Shown piece after piece: positions 43,419-49,350 of a DNA stretch of 49,350 nucleotides (position 1 is its first letter; every line of letters starts with the position of its first letter). Both the position numbers and the translations under genes were made by a program. The DNA is from an uncultured Bacteroidales bacterium (GTDB lineage Bacteria; Bacteroidota; Bacteroidia; Bacteroidales; WCHB1-69): contig CAMJPH010000006.1 of assembly GCA_946407715.1 (NCBI GenBank), positions 1-49,350 of the forward strand, read 5' to 3'. The notes beneath the pieces are model-generated. The model worked only from the letters and a program-made list of their open reading frames with translations, ran no database searches and had not been told where the DNA came from.

Positions 43419-46400
43419 TTACTCTTCAGTTTCCGGTTCTTCTTCAATATCTGTGAAATACTTTTTCACGAACTTGTTTTTCAAACTTCTGTTACCCAAT
43501 TTATAGGTGAAAGAGGGAAGTCCTTTGGCTTGGTCGGGAGCTTGGAATCTGTTCTTGGGTTTCACGCTGGTGATGGCATCGTTGAAGGCCTTGTCGGAAG
43601 CGAAGGCAGACACGGCGTTGTTGTCGAACTGGAAGTAATAGAATTGGTTGTCAAACTCGAAATAAAGGTAGAGTCGGTTGCGGGAACCGCGTTTTTCAAT
43701 CACGATGCGGCCCGGAACCATCTTATATACGGTTTTTTCACCGCATATAATCAGCGGAAGTTGAGTCTGCGATTTGAACGTGGACTGCTCCTTGTCCCAC
43801 TCGAAGTCGATGTTGGAGAACAGGAATTTCACTTGCAGGGCTTCTGGCAGGCGGCGGTTCTGTCCCAACGCCACATTCCGCTGGTAACGGTCATATTCCG
43901 TCTTGCCCAAAATATTGTAGAGAGCAAGGTCAAAAGCCTCATCTTGAGAAACATCCACAAAGTCCAAGGAGGTCTTTTCTAACGCCTTGTTCATCAAATC
44001 CATGGATTTATCATTGAAGAAGAAGTTGATGGAGGTGGTGAGGTGCATTTCGGCGGAGTCGGCGAGGGTGTAGTTCACAATGGTGCCGTTGGTGACGAAG
44101 TCCACACGGCCTAATTTCGCGCCCATGTCAATGGTACCGCTGCCGTGTGCCTCGCAGTTGTCGGTGTTGAGAGTGATGATGTTGCCGGGAACACTTGGGT
44201 CGTTCAGCTTCTCCAAAGAGGCCGCCTTGAACTCTCGCGTCTCTTTGTCGTAGGTTATGTAGCCGAACACGTTGATGTATTCCGCATCGTTGAATTCATC
44301 CTTGGCCACGCCGAAAGCCGTGTAAATCCGCCCGGTTTTGTTGCTGGAGGCGATAGCCACCACCACTTTGCGCTCATTCATGTCCTTGGTGCGGTCATGC
44401 ACTTGCAGCATAATGTTGTTCGGATCCACCTGTTGCAGGATTTTCATGCGGGCGTGTTTGACGGAGTCGCATCCGTGGATGATTTCCACACCGCCGAAAT
44501 AGGAGAGGAACGGGTTGGTGCTGTGAAGTTCCGCACGACCGTCAAAGGCGAACTGGTCACTGAAATGGAAATCTTTCTCCAATGGGATTTTAGCCTCACC
44601 GAATGTCTCTTTCATGAAATAGACGGTGTCGAAATAGAGAGTTTGCACACGTTGTTCAGCATCAATGTAATCATAATAGCCGTTGGCATAGAATCTTGTG
44701 GCACTCTGAACTCGCGTGGTGCAGTTGTAGAGTTCGTGATATTTGTTGTCTCGGCCGGCCAAAATGCGCGAGTTCTCCAGAACGTCCATCGCTGCCTTTT
44801 TCCGGATGATGACATCGCCGTGCAGAGGCGTGATGGCCGCGTCACCCACGTTGATGTAGCGCACTCCATGTGCAGAAATGACATTTTGGGCAAAGTCGAA
44901 TTCGGCATTCACGGCCGTGAACATGTAGTTAGCATTCGGTGCAACGGCATACAATTCGTTGCCAACGCTCTGCATGTCAACAAGTTCCTTGGTTGGTGTG
45001 TTGTCAATGTCCACGTTCTTGTGCGGATCGTCCCACTTGAAGCGAAGCATGGTGGAGTCAATGGGATCCCATTCGAATTCCGAGGATTTCGCTTTAACCT
45101 CATTTTGCACGAAATAGACTTCGGAAGCTTCGCCATTAGCTAAGAAATGGCCTTTCCGGGTTTTGAAATCGATGTGCGAGTTGTAGTTGTCGGTGGAGAA
45201 AGCGACATCCTTGCCGCCGCTGATGTCGTATATCCGCAGATCGGCGGTGTCTGCTAACAGTTCGTGATGCTTGAACTGGAATAGCCGTGAGGAGATGTCG
45301 GCACGGTTGAATTTTACGGTGCCGGTGCCGAACAAACCACTTGGCGTGATTTTAGAATTACCCGTAAGCTGCGCCTCCCGGAACAAATCCATAGGCTCTT
45401 GTATCGTGTGTATGAACATCTGATCCTGATAGGGTTCCCAGTGCAAATAAGCTTCGTTGACGGACGCGGGCGGAAATTCCGTGCCTGCCATTTGCTCGTC
45501 CACTATATGCCGATTGGCCGCGCCGTTGGTGGAGTCCAAGTAGAAGACCAAACTGTCGGAGAACGTGTGCGAGGTGATGTAGTCGATGTTTCCTTTTCCT
45601 CGCAATCCTCTGTTGCTGAGGCTGATTCGACCTTGATAGCCGCCTTTGGTGCCATACATGGGCAACCCGGTTGTGTTGTGGACAAAACCCAAGGAGAAAT
45701 CGGGCTGTACTTTCAGCGGTTCGGCAATGTCCGGGAAGATGCCGCCGGAAATCAGGGCGCCGGTGAATTTCATGGAGTCAATCACGAAATTATCCAGATT
45801 CACAATTCTGAACTGATTCACAGCATAGTAGAACCGGTTGCGGTCATACACACCGCCCAACACGTATGGTTGGTCGTAGAAAACTTTTCCGCCTTTGCGT
45901 GCCTCGAAAATAGGGTAGTCGGGGTAGTCAGTCATGCCGCTTTTGTTGCCCGGAACATCAATGTACAAAACACCGGACAGCTCCTGAATTTCACTGCGCA
46001 CACGCTGCAGCTTGTAGTCACCGTACATGTCCATCGGACCGTTTTTGTCTTCAACATACATGATGAGCGTGTCAATGATATCCATATCAACGAGAAAACG
46101 GTCGTAATCGAATTTGCAATTATGGGTCACGAAATCGAACAGACCGCCGATGACCCGCCCGGAGAAGACCATATCCCGGTTTTTCTTGACCGTAACCAGT
46201 TCGTTCATAGGATATACGTTCACAATCTGCGGGTCGCTGAGCACGAAAAATTCGCAACCGGTAATCTTCAAGTCGTTAGTGGCCAAATCCAGCGAAGCGT
46301 AGTGCGTCTTCGATTCCAATTTGATGTAGTCGTAGTCCTTTTTCTTCACCTGATTGTTCAGATACTGGGCGATTTTGCTGCGATAGTGGATGCGGTTGTT

Positions 46401-47894
46401 GTTGATGTCGTATTCGATGAAACCGCGTGCAGCGAAATCGATCATCATCGCCTTGATGTCCAACGGAGGCTTGTTGAACCAGCGGATGACATCCTCGATG
46501 GTGAGGTCTTCGTAGCCAGCACTATTGAAAAGCTGCCAAAGCGTATAGAGCGGGTTCATTGTGTTGTAGCCGGCAATTTCGTGCATCACCTCATCTTCGT
46601 AGTAGTTCTGCGACTCGAAATAGGCAGCTTGGTCGCTGGTATTGCCCACAATTGGCTTAAGCTCAATGCGTTTCTCGGTGGTGACCCATTGTACGGATTC
46701 CACATACATGTCCAATTTGTGATAGGAGTCGAAGAAAGGTGAACGGCCCACACCCTGTTTGGGTCGAGAAATCAGCAACGATTTTTTCTCGTTGTCGTAT
46801 TTGAAGTTGGCAGCGGGATGGTAAATTGAATCGTTCTCGATGTAGAGGGATATTTGTGCGTCTTCCGAGAGCAAGTTGGTGGGGCGGATGAGGAAGCTGC
46901 GGGAGCGAGCGGTGACGATGACTTTTCCTTCGTTGCGAATGGTGATAACGGCTAATGTGTCGCCTTGGCCGGTGCCGAAGATGGAAGCGCCGCGCATCTC
47001 AAAGCCGCCCACATAGTCCACATCCTTGTAGAGGTTGTTTACCGGCAGGGTCGCATCCTGGCTGATGAAGCGGGGATAGGAGGCCTTTTCCTCGGAAGTG
47101 GGCAGCACCGCTTTCTCCTCCACGCGTCCGACAATCGGATTTGCGAACAGCTTCGGGTAGTAGAACAGCGCGTTATTGGCCACCACATGTGGGAAACGAA
47201 GGTCGATGTCATACGTCTTCAGCTTTGCCTTGACGTTCGGCTCCAAGCCGGCGCGTTCCCAAGTGATGGTTCCGCCATTGGCCTTGAATGTCAGCTTGTC
47301 AGGATAATACCTTCCGTTTACGCTGCTGACAATCAGACTGTCTTTCGCGGAATACCCCCAAAGGTCAATGTCTTTGAAATCGAAACAGGGTTCCCCGTCG
47401 AATCCCAGGTGGTCGGCAAAGCCCATGGCCACCCACTTGACGTTGTCGCCCCGATTCATAATATTCTCCTTGAAGAATTGTTCATAGATCTTCATTTTGT
47501 CATGGAAGAAAGTGGGGCTTTGCCCGATATGGTAACTTAGGATTTTCTGCCAAGTTTCCGTTTCACTGGCATATTGGCTCTCTAAAAAAGTCCGATATGT
47601 GCTGATGTAACTTTGGAAGTGAGGAAACGGACGGTGTTTTTTTTTCACCATCTTGTTGGCCTCCTCTATGAAGACCTGCTGGTTGTCCCCGTCCATCTGG
47701 GTAGTCCACATCACCTCGAAGGCTTCCAAAACCTCCTTGGCATCCTTTTGGCGGTCTTTCGGTACCGTTGAATAAAATTCCTTCATCTCCTCAATGGTTT
47801 TGGAAGGATCTTTGGAAAATGATGTAAAACGCTGAGCCTGAGCAAATACCGCTAAGCATATCAGGAAACTGAAACAAAAAAATCTCTTCATCAT
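43419..47894 (-). CDS. Giant exported protein of unknown function
   Basis: 1491 residues with a signal peptide (SFLICLAVFAQA). No recognised catalytic motif, no T9SS sorting domain, and a very acidic C-terminus (IEEEPETEE). The middle (about 300-1250) is rich in short beta segments and could be a long beta-helix or solenoid. Close to residues 440-490 a helical piece (YTLWQLFNSAGYEDLTIEDV) precedes a predicted winged-helix-like part. It is conserved only in a general Bacteroidetes style. Linked to the DAHP synthase gene by a 1-base gap. It has its own promoter element. ATG 47891 is an equal start. Confidence 0.85.
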   Translation of the reverse strand: MMKRFFCFSFLICLAVFAQAQRFTSFSKDPSKTIEEMKEFYSTVPKDRQKDAKEVLEAFEVMWTTQMDGDNQQVFIEEANKMVKKKHRPFPHFQSYISTYRTFLESQYASETETWQKILSYHIGQSPTFFHDKMKIYEQFFKENIMNRGDNVKWVAMGFADHLGFDGEPCFDFKDIDLWGYSAKDSLIVSSVNGRYYPDKLTFKANGGTITWERAGLEPNVKAKLKTYDIDLRFPHVVANNALFYYPKLFANPIVGRVEEKAVLPTSEEKASYPRFISQDATLPVNNLYKDVDYVGGFEMRGASIFGTGQGDTLAVITIRNEGKVIVTARSRSFLIRPTNLLSEDAQISLYIENDSIYHPAANFKYDNEKKSLLISRPKQGVGRSPFFDSYHKLDMYVESVQWVTTEKRIELKPIVGNTSDQAAYFESQNYYEDEVMHEIAGYNTMNPLYTLWQLFNSAGYEDLTIEDVIRWFNKPPLDIKAMMIDFAARGFIEYDINNNRIHYRSKIAQYLNNQVKKKDYDYIKLESKTHYASLDLATNDLKITGCEFFVLSDPQIVNVYPMNELVTVKKNRDMVFSGRVIGGLFDFVTHNCKFDYDRFLVDMDIIDTLIMYVEDKNGPMDMYGDYKLQRVRSEIQELSGVLYIDVPGNKSGMTDYPDYPIFEARKGGKVFYDQPYVLGGVYDRNRFYYAVNQFRIVNLDNFVIDSMKFTGALISGGIFPDIAEPLKVQPDFSLGFVHNTTGLPMYGTKGGYQGRISLSNRGLRGKGNIDYITSHTFSDSLVFYLDSTNGAANRHIVDEQMAGTEFPPASVNEAYLHWEPYQDQMFIHTIQEPMDLFREAQLTGNSKITPSGLFGTGTVKFNRADISSRLFQFKHHELLADTADLRIYDISGGKDVAFSTDNYNSHIDFKTRKGHFLANGEASEVYFVQNEVKAKSSEFEWDPIDSTMLRFKWDDPHKNVDIDNTPTKELVDMQSVGNELYAVAPNANYMFTAVNAEFDFAQNVISAHGVRYINVGDAAITPLHGDVIIRKKAAMDVLENSRILAGRDNKYHELYNCTTRVQSATRFYANGYYDYIDAEQRVQTLYFDTVYFMKETFGEAKIPLEKDFHFSDQFAFDGRAELHSTNPFLSYFGGVEIIHGCDSVKHARMKILQQVDPNNIMLQVHDRTKDMNERKVVVAIASSNKTGRIYTAFGVAKDEFNDAEYINVFGYITYDKETREFKAASLEKLNDPSVPGNIITLNTDNCEAHGSGTIDMGAKLGRVDFVTNGTIVNYTLADSAEMHLTTSINFFFNDKSMDLMNKALEKTSLDFVDVSQDEAFDLALYNILGKTEYDRYQRNVALGQNRRLPEALQVKFLFSNIDFEWDKEQSTFKSQTQLPLIICGEKTVYKMVPGRIVIEKRGSRNRLYLYFEFDNQFYYFQFDNNAVSAFASDKAFNDAITSVKPKNRFQAPDQAKGLPSFTYKLGNRSLKNKFVKKYFTDIEEEPETEE

Positions 47895-47912
47895 TACATA
47901 GAAAAATGGTGT

Positions 47913-47921
47913 GCAAACATA
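47913..47921 (-). promoter_or_regulatory. -7 element of the giant gene
   Basis: TATGTTTGC on the minus strand, 19 bases before ATG 47894. Confidence 0.55.
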
Positions 47922-48101
47922 CATAAAATTTTTGAAATTTATGCTGGTTGAATAAAAATGTCAGGACCACTCGCTGCTTTTGCAGGCATAAGGTATAGGT
48001 GTGCCAAAAAGACCTTTGATTTAAGCGGGATTGGTGGCTGGATTGTTGTGTTTGAGCCTTTTTTGAAATGTTGGTCAAAAGACAATCCGAGGATTCAGTA
48101 G

Positions 48102-48630
48102 GGAGTCGCGGATTATACGGTTGAGACAGACTCGGTGTTTATTACATCTGCCGGCTTGTTTGGCCGATCAGAGGATACCGTGCTCTATATGCGACTCCAT
48201 TTCCCTGAGATTGCGATGGGATATCTTGAGCGTCAGGATTTGTGGATTTCAACCAACTCCCACATGCTCAAGACGGATTCAGTAGTGTTGGAACGCACTT
48301 CGTTGATCATTTATGGTCCGAAAAAGTGTTTCGTCTTCTTTCCGCACGATGGAAAAAATGTGATTGTTGTCGGAAACGAGATAGAAAAGGAGTAAGTCAC
48401 GGTCCGGCCGGCAAAAGCGACACTTTCGGCGTGATGAAAGCGGTGGTGCGCCAGGACTCGAAAGCTTATCAGAAAGGCATCCGCATGAGCGATTGTCTGA
48501 TAAGCGTCAACGGTGAACCCATCACTGATTATTGCACTTATTTAAATCTTGTCGAAGATGGCGAGATGAAACGCTGTGTTTATCGAACACAGGAAGGCGC
48601 GATAAAGGAGGTGGGGTGGAAAACCTCTAA
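48102..48630 (+). pseudogene. Aspartyl-protease-like/PDZ protein relic, frameshifted
   Basis: Two frames in series. The first (48102-48395) reads ETDSVFITSAGLFG, then FPHDGKNVIVVGNEIEKE and stops. The second, shifted by one base at about 48394, continues SHGPAGKSDTFGVMK, then AYQKGIRMSDCLISVNGEPI, a clear PDZ-type end (GIRMSD-L-SVNG). Together they look like the C-terminal part of a Bacteroidetes retropepsin-like protein with PDZ. The 5' half is missing and the end decays after about 48630. The assignment to a protease family is weak; the PDZ-like part is firm. Confidence 0.5.
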
Positions 48631-48981
48631 TTCGTTAAATTCGTTAATTTCGCCGACCAAATTCGCCGACTATCGCCACTCCGCGAAGCAGGAGAAGCCA
48701 AACCGCGTTTCAACGCCCTCGGGCAGGACGAAACAGAGCGTTTTCAAATCCGCCGGCTTCATCCCTTTCTTGACGCTGAAGTAGTTTTTGTAACAAAGCC
48801 AGTTCCATTTGTTCTTGCAATCAACGCTCCAATGCTTGTTCATCGTCAAGAGAGTCGCGTACTTGCTCTACAAGCGTGTCGTTCAATGCTATCTCCGCGT
48901 ATCGCTCGTATCTTCACGTATTATTTCATCGCCTCATCATCACTTATTGCCCGCCATCGCCCAACTGATAACTACTAACTG
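48631..48981. other. Gap with a junction repeat and short tandem units
   Basis: 351 bases. It holds no gene. It carries the third junction repeat (48896-48922) and about four tandem CTAACTN-type units at about 48967-48993, the last reaching the stop of the T9SS-tailed gene. Confidence 0.45.
48896..48922. repeat. Junction repeat, copy 3 (outside the RHS island)
   Basis: Plus strand CGCGTATCGCTCGTATC and TTCACGTATTA. Same three spaced CGTAT units as 17385-17411 and 24523-24550, but here not near an RHS core. Confidence 0.6.
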
Positions 48982-49350
48982 CTAACTCCTAACTATTTTC
49001 CTCACCACGCTCACCCCTCGCTCGAAGTTGATCTTCACGAGGTATGTGCCGGCGGGATACGGGGAGAGGTCGATTTCGGGTACGTCCGTGCCGTGGGGCG
49101 AATCTAAGAGGGTGGCCAGTTTGCGGCCCTGGAGGTCGAGCAGCTCGATGCTGCGGTAGCCGTACATATAGCCGCACACGGTGGTATGCCCGTCCGTGGG
49201 GTTGGGGGAGAGGTAGATCTCGCGCTCGCGGTTCTGGTAGTACTCGTCGATGCCCACGGAATCGTCGGGGACGAAGGGCTGGGTGAATTCGGGGGCGTGG
49301 TATAGGGCAAAAACGGCACCACTTCCAACCGAAACGCCATTGCCAAATGA
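48982..49350 (-). CDS. C-terminal part of a T9SS cargo protein (5' end outside window)
   Basis: The frame is open to the window edge, 122 residues seen. The last ~75 form a T9SS type A sorting domain (IYLSPNPTDGHTTV, IELLDLQGRKLATLL, PYPAGTYLVKI, the last strand VVRKIVRS). Before it, a beta-rich piece with FALYHAPEFTQPFVPDD. The catalytic or binding part is outside the window. Confidence 0.85.
   Translation of the reverse strand, partial: SFGNGVSVGSGAVFALYHAPEFTQPFVPDDSVGIDEYYQNREREIYLSPNPTDGHTTVCGYMYGYRSIELLDLQGRKLATLLDSPHGTDVPEIDLSPYPAGTYLVKINFERGVSVVRKIVRS

Noticed and set aside
45399..46742. 447-codon plus-strand frame opposite the giant gene
   Set aside because: Antisense to a coding frame with signal peptide and good codon use; the shadow has odd composition rich in Val and His.
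48962..48995. Tandem CTAACTN units as a CRISPR-like or satellite array
   Set aside because: Only about four 7-base units, no spacers; too short for more than a note.

Overview
The window is a chromosomal piece of a Bacteroidetes bacterium, most likely in or near the Bacteroidales. The evidence is threefold. Many genes are preceded by a TAnnTTTGC -7 promoter element. Type IX secretion (T9SS) sorting domains occur on three proteins, and a FISUMP-domain lipoprotein is present. The gene content (a DUF3098 gene next to ftsX, a fused DAHP synthase/chorismate mutase, KdsC, a MsbA-like exporter) is typical of the phylum. Nothing supports a species call.

Left part (1-16100, mostly housekeeping): the 3' end of tuf with a terminator; tRNA-Trp with its own terminator; a polysaccharide deacetylase; an 86-bp tandem repeat with a perfect palindrome; a two-gene amino-sugar cassette (aminotransferase and N-acetyltransferase like WbpE/WbpD); a large secreted protein with a T9SS type B (CHU_C) tail. 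On the minus strand follow a J-domain protein, KdsC, RecQ, and an ftsX-DUF3098-uppP-truB operon. Then come an IS1380-like transposase relic, a FISUMP lipoprotein on the plus strand, and an oligopeptide-type binding lipoprotein.

Middle part (16200-33500, minus strand, AT-richer and accessory): a secreted polymorphic-toxin island. Transcription runs from high to low coordinates. A small T9SS-tailed protein (33048-33500) leads into a ~1990-residue SpvB/FG-GAP/RHS protein with a Sec signal. Behind it lie three orphan copies of the ~400-bp RHS core exon: one with a different hydrophobic tip, one with a HELIHAYH metallopeptidase tip, and one whose tip is gone. There is also a tip with no core and two short tip tails. 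Tip genes or tails are followed, usually after about 10 bases, by a small membrane or exported protein that I read as cognate immunity. These fall into at least five families (B, C, D, E and singletons), present as intact, frameshifted or chimeric copies. The layout is what recombinational exchange of RHS tips would leave behind.

Right part (34085-49350, minus strand, housekeeping): cell-wall genes (an M23 endopeptidase, two GH73-LysM proteins of which one lacks the catalytic Glu, Ddl), a MsbA-like exporter, a CtpA-type protease, DAHP synthase/chorismate mutase, a 1491-residue exported protein of unknown function, a broken PDZ-containing relic, and the C-terminal part of another T9SS cargo protein cut by the window edge.
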